In this document: positions 25,855 through 34,882 of the stretch, piece after piece | Layout: the number at the start of each line of letters is the position of its first letter | Position numbering within the stretch: the stretch's first letter is position 1 | NCBI GenBank assembly: GCA_018335855.1 | Contig: JAGXRM010000028.1 | Location: forward strand, 1-45,413 | DNA: 45,413 nt | From: Clostridiales bacterium | Lineage (GTDB): Bacteria; Bacillota; Dethiobacteria; Dethiobacterales; Dethiobacteraceae | Reading direction: 5' to 3' | Notes under the pieces: model-generated | Database searches by the model: none | The model's input: only the letters and a program-made list of their open reading frames with translations | What the model was told of the DNA's origin: nothing | Made by a program: the position numbers and the translations under genes

Positions 25855-27147
25855 TTAAGCTTGTTTCGGTTTAATGATGGAACGGGCACGGTTTTCTTCA
25901 CCAAAATGTTCCTGCAAGCGCCGGTTGACGTCTTCAAGGGTCAACTTCTGCAACACATCCAGGTAGTTAAAAAAGTTAATCCCCCTGAAGTGGTAAGCAA
26001 GAAAGTTGTTGGCAATAAACTCTAATGAGTTGAAACTCTTTAAAAAATCACCCATCATTTTCCGGCGGTGGTGCTCAAATTGCTCAGCGCTGATTCCGTC
26101 CTGCTGTGCCTGCTTTATTCCCGCTGTCAGTCGCGCAAACAACTTCTCGGGATTTGCCGTTTCTCCGCCGATAATGGTGTGGCCGTATTCTTTTTCAGCC
26201 ACATAACCGGCATCGAATTCGTCATCAATTAAACCCTCTTCGTAGAGCTCATTGTAAAGCTTTGAACTGGAACCGAAAACAACATCAAGTACCAGCGCCG
26301 TAGCCAGTTCCCGCTGAAATAAACGTTCACCGTCATAGCCCACATCCAAATCCTTAAAGCCAATGTTCATGATAGTCTGAGATACCACCAGTTCCTGGAC
26401 GACTTGCTCCTTTTCCAGTTCCCGCGGCTCTTCCGGATATATCCGCTTAATTTCCCCCAGAGGGCTGTAATTGCGCTTGCCAATATTTGAGGCCACCTGG
26501 TCAAGCACCTTGTCCGCGTCTACATCGCCCACAACAAACACAGCCATGTTACTGGGGTGATAAAATGTCCTGTAGCATTTATAGAGCACATCTTTATCAA
26601 TATGGCTGATACTTTCCACGGTTCCTGCAATATCTTTCTGCACCGGATGCTTACGGTAAAGAGCTATCAGCAAGTTAAAGAAGATGCGCCAACCGGGGTT
26701 GTCTTCGTACATTCTGATTTCCTGCTCAATAATTCCTTTTTCCTTTTCCACACTTTCCTCAGTAAAATACGGATTTTGGACAAAATCGAGCAGGATTTCA
26801 AGGCATTCTTCAAAGTGATCAGTGCTGGAGAACAGATATGTGGTGTTTGTGAAATTGGTAAACGCATTGCTCGACGCTCCGAGTTTTGCAAAGCGGTCAA
26901 AGACGTTGCCTTCCTCATCTTCAAATAGCTTATGCTCAAGGAAGTGGGCAACGCCGTCCGGCACGATCAGTTCCTTGCCTTCCCCTTCTACGATGAAATG
27001 GGAGTCGATAGAGCCGAAGTTAGTAGAATAGGTGGCATACTTTTTCTTGTACCCTTTTTTGGGGAGGACGAAAACTTCCAAACCCGGCTCAATGCGCCGC
27101 CAGATAATCTTTTCTTTCAGCAGGGTGTTCTCAACAATTTTGTTCAT
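25855..27147 (-). CDS. yfmH: M16 peptidase-like protein YfmH (EF-P modification-associated family)
   Basis: A 430-aa protein of the M16 (inverzincin) fold. The zinc-binding HxxEH is intact (His68, Glu71, His72 in AHFLEHKLFE). This family and its partner YfmF are annotated as associated with EF-P 5-aminopentanol modification, but the chemistry they perform is not clear to me. The gene starts 17 nt inside the 3' end of yfmF, and the pair likely forms a heterodimer with one active subunit. ATG start with GGGGGTGAACAGG upstream. Confidence 0.9.
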   Translation of the reverse strand: MNKIVENTLLKEKIIWRRIEPGLEVFVLPKKGYKKKYATYSTNFGSIDSHFIVEGEGKELIVPDGVAHFLEHKLFEDEEGNVFDRFAKLGASSNAFTNFTNTTYLFSSTDHFEECLEILLDFVQNPYFTEESVEKEKGIIEQEIRMYEDNPGWRIFFNLLIALYRKHPVQKDIAGTVESISHIDKDVLYKCYRTFYHPSNMAVFVVGDVDADKVLDQVASNIGKRNYSPLGEIKRIYPEEPRELEKEQVVQELVVSQTIMNIGFKDLDVGYDGERLFQRELATALVLDVVFGSSSKLYNELYEEGLIDDEFDAGYVAEKEYGHTIIGGETANPEKLFARLTAGIKQAQQDGISAEQFEHHRRKMMGDFLKSFNSLEFIANNFLAYHFRGINFFNYLDVLQKLTLEDVNRRLQEHFGEENRARSIIKPKQA

Positions 27148-28426
27148 GCCTGTTCACCCCCTTGTTGGAAAGAAAGAATACTGTATCCAGTTTTATGTTG
27201 TCGGCGACCCGTGCCACATCTTCCCGGGTTACGGCAGCCAACCGTTCCAGTAACTGGCCGGTATCTTCAACCCGACCGGAGAGCATGCCGTCCAGAGCGC
27301 GGTTAATCACCAACGCCGGATTATCTTCTTCCACCATAAATTGGTTGCGCAGACCGCTTTGGGTATTTTCATACTCTTCAGGTCCAAAATCGCCTTTGCG
27401 CATATCTTCAATCTGCTTCTCAATAATCTCCAGAGTCTGTTGATAATTTTTGTCTTCAATTCCCGCCGACACAATCATCAAGCCTTTATGTTTTTCCAAG
27501 CGCGAGTAGGCGTAATACGCCAGGCTGGCTTTTTCCCTGACATTCTGGAACAGCTTTGAATGGGGAAAACTGCCGAGAATTCCGTTATACATGAGGAGCG
27601 GAAAGTAATCGTCATCCGCATATGTCAGACCTGTCCGGTACCCTAAAACCAGCTTCCCCTGGCTTACATCCAGCTTTTCCGAGACATATTTTACTTCACC
27701 GTTATCGCCCTTTATCACAGTTGCTGGAATAGTCATTTCCGTTCCCCGGTCAAACTGCAGCACTTCATCAACGAGTGCAGCGACCCTTTCCGGGTCCACA
27801 TCTCCGATAATATGGAGGTCAACAGGGCTCTCCGTCAAAAAATCCCTGTAAAAGCGGTAAAGTGACTTATTATCAATTTGCCGCAGTTTTTCCACGTCGC
27901 CATATTTGAATACACCAAAAGGCTCATCCTTACACATTTCCCGCAGACATCTCTCTACAGAATACGCAATTTTATCGTTAATCAAACCTTTTATTACTTT
28001 TTCATGTTGTTCTTTTTCCTGGGTGACATAGTCAGACTTAAAACCGTTACCTTCCAATACAGGGTCGCTGATCAAATCCTTTAAAATGGCCAGCCCTTTG
28101 CGTAACAGTTCATTTTCACCAGGAAGATATTGATCATGTACCAGATCCATAGTAAACGTAACAAACAGCCGCTCGCCCTTTTTTGACACATCGGCCATTA
28201 ATTCACTGCCGTACAGTTCTTCCAGCTTATATGCCAACTGCTGTCTGGTCGGATACATGTTACTACCCCTCTGCAGCACGGATGGCAACAAGGAGCAGTC
28301 AGTTACATCCTCTGCCCGCAGGTGCCGATGGAAAATCAGCTGCACCAAAACAGTTTTAAACTTGCCGGTTGGGTGAATAAAGAGATTAATCCCGTTGTTT
28401 AAGCGTGTACGCTTAAATATTGTCAA
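27131..28426 (-). CDS. yfmF: M16 peptidase-like protein YfmF, non-catalytic partner
   Basis: A 431-aa M16-fold protein. The HxxEH motif is absent where yfmH has it, as expected for the inactive partner. M16 features such as LELYGSEL-like and GILGSFPHSKLFQNVREKASLAYYAYSR are retained. The TTG start has AGGAGGAG 7 nt upstream. It precedes and overlaps yfmH. A GCAGGAAAT motif lies about 80 nt upstream of the start. Nothing else gene-like was seen in 28427-28632. Confidence 0.88.
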   Translation of the reverse strand: MTIFKRTRLNNGINLFIHPTGKFKTVLVQLIFHRHLRAEDVTDCSLLPSVLQRGSNMYPTRQQLAYKLEELYGSELMADVSKKGERLFVTFTMDLVHDQYLPGENELLRKGLAILKDLISDPVLEGNGFKSDYVTQEKEQHEKVIKGLINDKIAYSVERCLREMCKDEPFGVFKYGDVEKLRQIDNKSLYRFYRDFLTESPVDLHIIGDVDPERVAALVDEVLQFDRGTEMTIPATVIKGDNGEVKYVSEKLDVSQGKLVLGYRTGLTYADDDYFPLLMYNGILGSFPHSKLFQNVREKASLAYYAYSRLEKHKGLMIVSAGIEDKNYQQTLEIIEKQIEDMRKGDFGPEEYENTQSGLRNQFMVEEDNPALVINRALDGMLSGRVEDTGQLLERLAAVTREDVARVADNIKLDTVFFLSNKGVNRHEQNC

Positions 28427-28502
28427 AAGCCGCTCCTCCTTCAGTAATTTTCACACACATTCCATAAAACGGACAAAATACTATATTCCATTCATACCGC
28501 TG

Positions 28503-28511
28503 ATTTCCTGC
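28503..28511 (-). promoter_or_regulatory. GCAGGAAAT motif, copy 4
   Basis: GCAGGAAAT in the minus direction, about 80 nt upstream of yfmF. Confidence 0.4.
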
Positions 28512-28632
28512 CTTCGCCAATATTTTACCCAGAAAAACTCCATACTTTCGGCAAATATCTCTCTTTTTTTACAATATCCTATTTTTGCTGGGAAGTGATA
28601 TGTATTGTCTGTAAGTATTCCCTATCAACAGA

Positions 28633-30777
28633 TTATGTTGCTTCTACAATCCTTCCGGAAAAAAGAATAATGGGCACCCCGGCATAAAGCAGCGTGGTTG
28701 CCGCCGCCACCACCCCGGAATCGTTAACCAGGAACGCTGTCACGCTACCTGCAATAATGCCGAGAAACCCTGCGGTCAGTTGTGGGTAACTACGGTGGAT
28801 CTCCCGAAGTATGCCGTGGGGTCTGTAAAAGAGTACGGCCAGCACTGTAAGAAAAGCGAGAAAAGCACGGCTCCACTGTGAATATCTAAAAAGCCTTACA
28901 TTCATTGCCGCTTTACGGGATACCACATCACGTAATGCCTGCCAGCCATCCCGTTCTACCATGGCCAATGTCCTGCCCAAATGGGATTGGTCACCTTGGG
29001 CTACAAAAACATTAAGTAATACAGCGATTCCCGCTATCAGAGTGGCTACAAGCAATGCCGCTGCAGCACTTCTCCACCCCGGACGAAACTGTCCCAGAAT
29101 CGTCACCGTTACAATAAATGCAGTAAACGCTGTTACAGTCCCGCCAAAGTTGGCTCCCCCCCCAGGTGAAACGATAAGGATTACAAGAGCCAGAAGATAT
29201 ATCACAGATATCGGCAACAGCCACCGGCGCCAATGAGGGAAAAGTGTAAGCAATGCTGTCACGGCCAAAACGGAAGAACCAACCAAAACCCCCATATATT
29301 CATTCCCCAACCCGTAGAAGCGGGCACCGGAAACCGGGTCATAGCCGAGAACAGAAACTTTCATCAACGGAGCATTACGCAGCAGATCAATGGTTAACGA
29401 TAAAGTTGTTACCACACCAACGACAGCCAGCTTTGCTACGATACTTGTAAAAAGTTTTTGCAAGAGAAAAGCAACTGCCACTGTAGCAAGTACACTTAAC
29501 GTAAAGCCAACTGGAACAGAAACGGTGTGCAAAGGGAGATATAGTAGAACGGCAGGGAAAGCAATCAGTGCAAATAGCAGCGATTCAAATCTTCGAATCG
29601 GCAGAATGCGTATGAAAAGATTCAGCAGAGCGCCAAGTACGAAGACAATCTGAAAAAAAACATACGTCTTCATTAATGGCGGACGCAGCCGGAAAACTCG
29701 ATCAATTTCTCTTTGCATACCCAGCAATTCCGCTGTGCCCCCCGGTGCGGCCAAACCCACAGGACGGCCAACCATGTTCCCCGGCACGCTAAGCCCCAGA
29801 TTATCAAGAATCAGGGGCGCCACGTCTACCGCAGCGATAATACCAGGACGGCGGGTCGTCGCCGATGTCAGCAAACTTCCCGGAGGAAACCGGCCGCCCA
29901 ATATCGCTATATAGCTGAGCAGCCCGCCGCCGGTTTCTCCCGTAGGCGGCGCTGGCGCCAGTATAATTAATGTATCTTCCAGAGAAAGAAGAGAAAACAC
30001 GCGGGTAAGAAACCAGGACAAATCTGAAAATATTTCCTCCTGTAAATCATCCGCCACTTGCGCTCGCAACAGTGGCCGGTATTCATCAAGGCGGACTGTA
30101 TTACCCCAGTCAACCAGAATTACATCGGCAGAGGGCCACAGCCTGTTAAACTCCAGCCATACCTTATCACGGTTTGTCCGCAATCCGAACGGAAACCGCG
30201 TGTCTTTCTCCAAAATAGCCCGACTGACGTCCCCCAGGCCAACCCTGCCAGAACTGTCGGCAAGAAACGCGGTAGATTCCCGGGAGACCGACGGCCCGTC
30301 CGCATTACCGATAACTGCCGTTACCAAGCCGGCACTACGCAACATGTCTCCGAGCAATCCCGGAGTAACCGGATGCTGAAACGTAAAATTTAGTTTAGCT
30401 ATTTCAGCAAACGCCAAATGGAGAACGCCAGCATCCGTTTCAGTCCCCTGATGGCGGTGGTAGATCTCCCGCGCTATTAAGCCCGTCCATTCTTCGTCAG
30501 CATTAAACGCCAACCTGGTGTTATCCGTTCCTGCAGCCCGGGATCCGGCCCCCAGGGTAACGTAAACATGCTCTGTGGTAGGCCGTGCTGCCGTGGAAAT
30601 ATTAACAAGGGATACCGCGCCCCGCGCCAGCCAGGGAGCAAGGGACTGATCAGCCGCCACAGTACGTAAATTGGTCCGGTTGACGGAAACAATGACAACT
30701 TTTCCCGCGGCAACCGATTCAGCCGGCCACAACAAAAAAAACAATAAAATCAATAGAGCACGGGACGCCATTTTCAA
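28633..30777 (-). CDS. Polytopic membrane protein with N-terminal phosphatase-like ectodomain
   Basis: A 714-aa protein. Residues about 1-25 are a signal peptide (RALLILLFFLLW...AAG). Residues about 26-365 read like an extracytoplasmic alkaline-phosphatase/sulfatase-fold domain, with VNRTNL near the start, TTEHVYVTLGAG, and LIILAPAPPTGETGGG. The catalytic residues are not all recognisable. Residues about 375-710 hold many hydrophobic segments (about ten) with a charged loop near 595-635. The TTG start overlaps the GT4 gene stop (TTGA); an ATG two codons later is an alternative. The fold plus the neighbouring glycosyltransferase suggests a role in envelope polymer synthesis or modification, which is inference. 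I do not know a named family. Confidence 0.75.
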   Translation of the reverse strand: MKMASRALLILLFFLLWPAESVAAGKVVIVSVNRTNLRTVAADQSLAPWLARGAVSLVNISTAARPTTEHVYVTLGAGSRAAGTDNTRLAFNADEEWTGLIAREIYHRHQGTETDAGVLHLAFAEIAKLNFTFQHPVTPGLLGDMLRSAGLVTAVIGNADGPSVSRESTAFLADSSGRVGLGDVSRAILEKDTRFPFGLRTNRDKVWLEFNRLWPSADVILVDWGNTVRLDEYRPLLRAQVADDLQEEIFSDLSWFLTRVFSLLSLEDTLIILAPAPPTGETGGGLLSYIAILGGRFPPGSLLTSATTRRPGIIAAVDVAPLILDNLGLSVPGNMVGRPVGLAAPGGTAELLGMQREIDRVFRLRPPLMKTYVFFQIVFVLGALLNLFIRILPIRRFESLLFALIAFPAVLLYLPLHTVSVPVGFTLSVLATVAVAFLLQKLFTSIVAKLAVVGVVTTLSLTIDLLRNAPLMKVSVLGYDPVSGARFYGLGNEYMGVLVGSSVLAVTALLTLFPHWRRWLLPISVIYLLALVILIVSPGGGANFGGTVTAFTAFIVTVTILGQFRPGWRSAAAALLVATLIAGIAVLLNVFVAQGDQSHLGRTLAMVERDGWQALRDVVSRKAAMNVRLFRYSQWSRAFLAFLTVLAVLFYRPHGILREIHRSYPQLTAGFLGIIAGSVTAFLVNDSGVVAAATTLLYAGVPIILFSGRIVEAT

Positions 30778-31889
30778 ACGAGCGTCCCCCCTTTCATCAC
30801 ACGATAGTAAGTGTTTCGTGTACTCTCCAACATATTACGGATATCATACCTTTCTGCAACTGTTGCAGCCTGCTTCGCCAGGCTTTCCGCAAGTTTATCA
30901 TCTTCCAGTAATAATCTGACAGCATCCGTCAATTGCTCTATATCACCCGGTTCGACCAACAACCCGTTTTCTCCGTGGCGAATCAGTTCCTTTAAGCCTC
31001 CTGTTGCACTGGCAACCACCGGACAGCCCGCCGACATTGCCTCCAAAACTGTGATTCCCTGCCCTTCACTTAAAGAAGGTTGGACAAAAATCTTTATGCG
31101 AGCCAGAATTGCCGGCACATCCTGCCGATAGCCGGCAAAGTAAATCCGCCCGTCCAACCCCAACTGCCGGGCAAGGGATTCCAGTTCCCCGCGTAACGGG
31201 CCGTCCCCGACAATAATAAAACCCGTATGAGTGTATTGCAGTTGCAGTTTTGCCACAGCACGGATAAAGTATTCCACGCCCTTTTGCGGCGCCAGCCTCG
31301 CTACTGTTCCCACTAACGGCATATTGTCGGGGAAAGGCAGTTCCTCCTCCAATGGCATGTTCCCTGCCGGTCTGGCAATACCATTGGGAATAATGACAAT
31401 CCGATCAGGGCTAACACCGTAAGCACCCTGCAGTTCTTCGGCAAGCCAGGCCGAAACTGCGATATAGCCTGTGGTCCACCGGGATAAATATCTTTCTGCT
31501 GCCAGATAAACCATGCGTAATTGCGACACGTTGGCGTGGGCAAAATCATTATGTACAGTAATCAGGCAGGGGACACGGCACGCCCTGGCCGCCATTCGTG
31601 CAACCATCCCCGCTTTGAATCCATGGGCATGGACAAGATCGAACGTTTCCCTGCGGAGTTTGCCTGTCATGCTACAAACTGCGGCCAGATCCTGGGCAGG
31701 ATTTAGCGTTTTCCCCATGGGAACAGGAAATATTTCCGTTGCCAACTCAGTAAAATCATCTGCTAATTCAGACGGACAAGCCACGCAAAAGTTAAATTCA
31801 TTAGATAGGTTTTCCAATAAATGCTTAACATGGACACGGATTCCCCCTGCCACCGGCCGCACCACAGTGAGAATTCTGGGTCTTACCAT
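30774..31889 (-). CDS. Family 4 glycosyltransferase
   Basis: A 371-aa GT-B glycosyltransferase of the GT4 family. The N-terminal acceptor half has GGIRVHVKHLLENL and HAHGFKAGMVARMA. The C-terminal donor half has GTVARLAPQKGVEYFIRA, FIIVGDGPLRGELE, and EGQGITVLEAMSAGCPVVA containing the E-x7-E motif. The start at 31889 (MVRPRIL) has GGGAGG 6 nt upstream; an ATG at 31994 would collide with the tRNA promoter. The sugar and acceptor are not predictable. It overlaps the downstream membrane protein gene by 4 nt, so they function together or are translated together. Confidence 0.9.
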   Translation of the reverse strand: MVRPRILTVVRPVAGGIRVHVKHLLENLSNEFNFCVACPSELADDFTELATEIFPVPMGKTLNPAQDLAAVCSMTGKLRRETFDLVHAHGFKAGMVARMAARACRVPCLITVHNDFAHANVSQLRMVYLAAERYLSRWTTGYIAVSAWLAEELQGAYGVSPDRIVIIPNGIARPAGNMPLEEELPFPDNMPLVGTVARLAPQKGVEYFIRAVAKLQLQYTHTGFIIVGDGPLRGELESLARQLGLDGRIYFAGYRQDVPAILARIKIFVQPSLSEGQGITVLEAMSAGCPVVASATGGLKELIRHGENGLLVEPGDIEQLTDAVRLLLEDDKLAESLAKQAATVAERYDIRNMLESTRNTYYRVMKGGTLV

Positions 31890-31955
31890 AAGCGCCTCCC
31901 CAACGTTTTCAGATAGTATGTCCAAACACTCCCTATTTTTACCTAAGCCGTCTGT

Positions 31956-31984
31956 TTGACTTTTGCCGCTAAAGATGTTATCAT
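31956..31984 (+). promoter_or_regulatory. Sigma-A promoter for tRNA-Arg
   Basis: TTGACT (31956-31961), a 17-nt spacer and TATCAT (31979-31984). The predicted transcript starts near 31991, 5 nt before the mature tRNA. It is divergent from the GT4 gene. Confidence 0.75.
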
Positions 31985-31995
31985 ATTCTAGCATT

Positions 31996-32070
31996 GCGCC
32001 CGTAGTGAAAAGGATATCACGTAGGCCTCCGGAGCCTGAAGTCGGGGTTCGAATCCCTGCGGGCGCACCA
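31996..32070 (+). tRNA. tRNA-Arg, anticodon CCG
   Basis: A 75-nt cloverleaf. The acceptor arms GCGCCCG and CGGGCGC pair perfectly and the 3' end is encoded as ACCA. The D stem is GTGA/TCAC, the anticodon loop is CTCCGGA with anticodon CCG reading CGG codons, and the T arm contains GGTTCGAATC. The anticodon stem has a T-G closing pair. It is a lone tRNA gene with its own promoter and terminator. Confidence 0.95.
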
Positions 32071-32083
32071 TATAGAATACATC

Positions 32084-32117
32084 AAAAAGCGATTGCAAAG
32101 TGCAATCGCTTTTTTTT
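32084..32117 (+). terminator. Terminator of tRNA-Arg
   Basis: A strong hairpin, AAAAAGCGATTGCA with TGCAATCGCTTTTT, around a 3-nt loop, followed by a run of eight Ts. It starts 14 nt after the tRNA. Confidence 0.93.
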
Positions 32118-32128
32118 GTACCTATGAA

Positions 32129-32326
32129 TTATTGAAGCCTACGGCAAACCTCAGAAACTACGGGATGATAAATTTTGGGGAACGCCAATGTTTTCATTTC
32201 CCCGGCACTCACCCAGCGCCATCCGTCTCCGTCAGGCAATGTTAAACTGCTTGTTTTACCACCTGCATCAACATCCACTGCCGGAAATTCCCACAGACCT
32301 GCCAGCAAGCCCTGCTGATTCCGTTT
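32129..32326 (-). pseudogene. mutY C-terminal remnant
   Basis: The minus-strand frame immediately after the LysM hydrolase stop reads QQGLLAGLWEFP, then after about 22 residues WRWVSAGEMKTLAFPKI, ending CRRLQ and a stop at 32129. This resembles the 8-oxoG-recognition Nudix-like C terminus of MutY (GLLA.LWEFP, later A.P). It has no start codon or ribosome site, no N-terminal glycosylase, and about 50-60 residues of the usual C-terminal domain appear missing between the two blocks. It is in frame with the hydrolase but separated by its TAA. A relic of a lost mutY is the simplest reading; another Nudix protein is possible. Confidence 0.6.
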
Positions 32327-32332
32327 TATTTC

Positions 32333-33172
32333 TTATTTAAAAAATACATGATCAGCGATAACTGTAGTTACCTGTTGCTGACGAACCCAGACATTTGATG
32401 TTTTTTTCGGATTGTAAAATCCTGTAGCACCCAAAGATGGATCTTGTCCATCAATAGCGTCTCGCACAGCCCTTCTTGCGCTTTCATTAGCCGGCAGATT
32501 AATCCGTCCGTCAAGAACGGGGCTATACTGATAAAACCCGCTGTCTATCTGATAAACGACGCCGGACATGGTGTTGGGATAACGGGAGCTGTCAATTCTG
32601 TTTAAAATGGTGGCCGCCACAGCTACCTGACCGATATAAGGCTCTCCTGCAGACTCGGCATGAACGATTCGGGCAAACAGATCCAGTTCACTTGCCGAAA
32701 AAACACGGCCGCTGCGGGAGGCAATGGGTGTTGGTGCTGCTGTAGGTGTTACTACTGTAGGTGTTGGTGCTACTGGAAGTGTTTGTACTACAGGAATGAC
32801 TCCGCCGTTTGGAATAACCAACGGGGTTCCCACCAGTAGTAAATTGGCATTACCAATATTATTCTGTCTGGTCAAAGCATCCAACGTTACATTGTATTGG
32901 CGTGAAATCAGCCATAATGTATCCCCGGGGCGAACAATATGTATTCGCAAATCGGAACCGGGCAAAACCAGTGTCTGGCCTACCTCAATCACATTGGGGT
33001 TACTTAAACGGTTCTCCAATGTTAACGCGTTCACTGTGGTGTTATGACGCTGGGCTATCAGCCACAATGTATCCCCCCGTTGCACTACATAACTTCCCGA
33101 AGCATTTGCCACCTGTCCTAACAAGACAAGAATCAAGACAACGATAACTGCTTGCAATCTCTTCTTCAACAT
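32333..33172 (-). CDS. LysM peptidoglycan-binding protein with SleB-type cell wall hydrolase domain
   Basis: A 279-aa secreted hydrolase. A signal peptide spans about 1-25. Two LysM repeats follow (about 28-71 and 78-121, each with RGDTLWLI or PGDTLWLI and a VGQTLVLP-type end). A Pro/Thr-rich linker (122-156) leads to a hydrolase_2 domain (159-279) with Glu173 in IVHAESAGEP and GATGFYNP. Related proteins (SleB, CwlJ) act on spore cortex or cell wall. The start at 33172 (MLKKR) follows GGGG; the ATG at 33199 lacks a ribosome site. The gene's own promoter is proposed at 33223-33252. Confidence 0.9.
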   Translation of the reverse strand: MLKKRLQAVIVVLILVLLGQVANASGSYVVQRGDTLWLIAQRHNTTVNALTLENRLSNPNVIEVGQTLVLPGSDLRIHIVRPGDTLWLISRQYNVTLDALTRQNNIGNANLLLVGTPLVIPNGGVIPVVQTLPVAPTPTVVTPTAAPTPIASRSGRVFSASELDLFARIVHAESAGEPYIGQVAVAATILNRIDSSRYPNTMSGVVYQIDSGFYQYSPVLDGRINLPANESARRAVRDAIDGQDPSLGATGFYNPKKTSNVWVRQQQVTTVIADHVFFK

Positions 33173-33222
33173 ATATTCCCCTTTCTTTTTTACCCTCATT
33201 TGCCATTATGTTAACTAGGCTC

Positions 33223-33252
33223 ATTATAGAGTAAAAAAGAACCAGCAGGCAA
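33223..33252 (-). promoter_or_regulatory. Possible sigma-A promoter of the LysM hydrolase gene
   Basis: On the minus strand TTGCCT (33252-33247), an 18-nt spacer and TATAAT (33228-33223). The -35 box is weak. The 33173-33484 gap otherwise holds AT-rich sequence and one GCAGGAAAT motif, and no gene. Confidence 0.45.
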
Positions 33253-33345
33253 CCGCGATAATATCTACCCACAGGGTGAAATGTTAAAGAATCTTAATAT
33301 TATGTAAAGTTCGTTCCAGTATCCTTAATAATTTAATATTATGGG

Positions 33346-33354
33346 ATTTCCTGC
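33346..33354 (-). promoter_or_regulatory. GCAGGAAAT motif, copy 5
   Basis: GCAGGAAAT in the minus direction, about 175 nt upstream of the LysM hydrolase and about 95 nt before its putative promoter. This is the farthest of the six copies from its gene. Confidence 0.35.
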
Positions 33355-33484
33355 ATGTGTTATCTATTTCATTTTTGAGGGTTCGCCGTCGGCATAAAAA
33401 ATCCTAAAATGTTTACTAAACCTTTTCACACAGGGCAACGTAATAGTACATAACAACCGTTGAAGCATTACAAGGGGGATGGTA

Positions 33485-34882
33485 ATGAAAAATCAAAAAC
33501 TAAGAAAGGCGCTGGCCATGGGCGCTGCAACAATGGCCGGCACTTACGCCATCAAGCTTATGGGTCGTAAAGTCATTGATAAAGTCCATGATAATTCCGT
33601 AAAACTAATCTTGGAAGATCTGTATGACGAAAATATCTGGGAGCTGGTTACATCCACAAATCGCATTGGCCTCCAGACTGTCATTGAAACCAATATGCGG
33701 GCAACTGAGGGGAAAACCATCGCCCGCCCTATGGGATCCCCGAAAAAGTTTCCCGGACTGAATGATCTAATGCTGTCTATTGAGCAGCTTCACATCATGC
33801 CCACAGCTTTTGACCTAGAGGTGGACACCCATGTTACAATCGGCAAGAAAGCCAAAAAACCCTTTACCATAGACTTCCCCGTAATTATTTCACCCATGGC
33901 CTACGGAGTCGCGCTGTCTGAGAAAACCAAGATTGCTTTAGCACAAGGCGCAACAAAGGCTGGTACGGCTACAAATACCGGCGAAGGCCCTTTCCTCCCC
34001 AGTGAGCGTAAAGCCGCTAAATATCTAATCTATCAGTATCACCGGGGAGATTGGGACAAAACACAAGAAATCATCCGACAGTGCGACGGCGTTGAGATTC
34101 AAATCGGACAAGGTGCTTTGGCAGGCTTGGGGCACGTCATGAAAGCAAACAAGCTGGATAAAGAGCTGAGAGACGCGTATAAATATCCTAAGGGAAAAGA
34201 CGTGGTGGCCCACTCCCGCCAGCCTGAAGTCCCGGATCCCAAATACTTGAAAAAACTAGTGGAGAAACTAAAAAAAATCGGAGAAGGTGTCCCCGTTGGC
34301 ATAAAAATGGCAGCGGGGAAACATCTTGAGGCCGATTTAGAATGGGTCTGCAACGCAGGTGTAGATTTTATCGCTATGGAAGGAGCGGAAGCAGCTACAA
34401 AATCCTCTGCTCCCATCCTTCAGGATGATTTCGGTATCCCCTTGCTTTTCGCCATCAGCCGTACCGCGGACTGGCTGGAGAAGAACAACTTTAAAGACCA
34501 AGTCAGCCTGATTGCCGCAGGGAAAATCAGGACACCAGGCGATATGTTAAAAGTATGCGCACTGGGCGCCGACGCCAGTTATATCGGCGCTATTGCCTTG
34601 TTTGCTCTGACCCACACCCAGGCCCTAAAAGCGCTACCGTTTGAGCCGCCAACACAGGTTGTCTGGTATGACGGTCAATTCAGTAAAAAGCTCAATGTGA
34701 AAGACGCCACCGACGCTTTGTACAAGTTTCTGGAAGCCTGTAGACAGGAGATTGGCGACGGCATAAAAGCACTGGGAAAAACCAGCCTACAGGAAGTAAA
34801 CCGCAGCGACCTGATGTCACTAAACGAAATGATTAGCAAAGGCACCGGCATCCCCATGGTTTACGAACCATTTAAATATTAA
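33485..34882 (+). CDS. FMN-binding glutamate-synthase-family protein
   Basis: A 465-aa protein of the GltS alpha/beta-barrel (FMN-binding) family without the glutaminase or Fe-S reductase domains. Visible are PVIISPMAYGVALS, TNTGEGPFLPSER, DGVEIQIGQGA, VGIKMAAGKH and IAAGKIRTPGDMLKVCALGADASYIG, which fit the flavin barrel. The stand-alone form occurs in many anaerobes and its substrate is unknown. A short hydrophobic stretch near residues 10-25 could be a membrane anchor. The ATG at 33485 has AAGGGGG 6 nt upstream and is preferred over the ATG at 33479. Its 3' end overlaps the convergent PilZ gene by 11 nt. Confidence 0.88.
   Translation: MKNQKLRKALAMGAATMAGTYAIKLMGRKVIDKVHDNSVKLILEDLYDENIWELVTSTNRIGLQTVIETNMRATEGKTIARPMGSPKKFPGLNDLMLSIEQLHIMPTAFDLEVDTHVTIGKKAKKPFTIDFPVIISPMAYGVALSEKTKIALAQGATKAGTATNTGEGPFLPSERKAAKYLIYQYHRGDWDKTQEIIRQCDGVEIQIGQGALAGLGHVMKANKLDKELRDAYKYPKGKDVVAHSRQPEVPDPKYLKKLVEKLKKIGEGVPVGIKMAAGKHLEADLEWVCNAGVDFIAMEGAEAATKSSAPILQDDFGIPLLFAISRTADWLEKNNFKDQVSLIAAGKIRTPGDMLKVCALGADASYIGAIALFALTHTQALKALPFEPPTQVVWYDGQFSKKLNVKDATDALYKFLEACRQEIGDGIKALGKTSLQEVNRSDLMSLNEMISKGTGIPMVYEPFKY

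Noticed and set aside
31890-31994. ATG at 31994 as the start of the glycosyltransferase.
   Set aside because: It would extend the protein by 35 residues across the tRNA promoter and lacks a ribosome site; GGGAGG precedes the ATG at 31889.
33341-33397. 18-codon ORF starting ATG GGA TTT on the plus strand upstream of the FMN protein.
   Set aside because: It has no ribosome site and overlaps the GCAGGAAAT motif, so it is not called as a gene.
33431-33444. CACAGGGCAACG resembling part of a cyclic-di-GMP-I riboswitch.
   Set aside because: The other conserved parts of that riboswitch do not follow; the match is only a short string.
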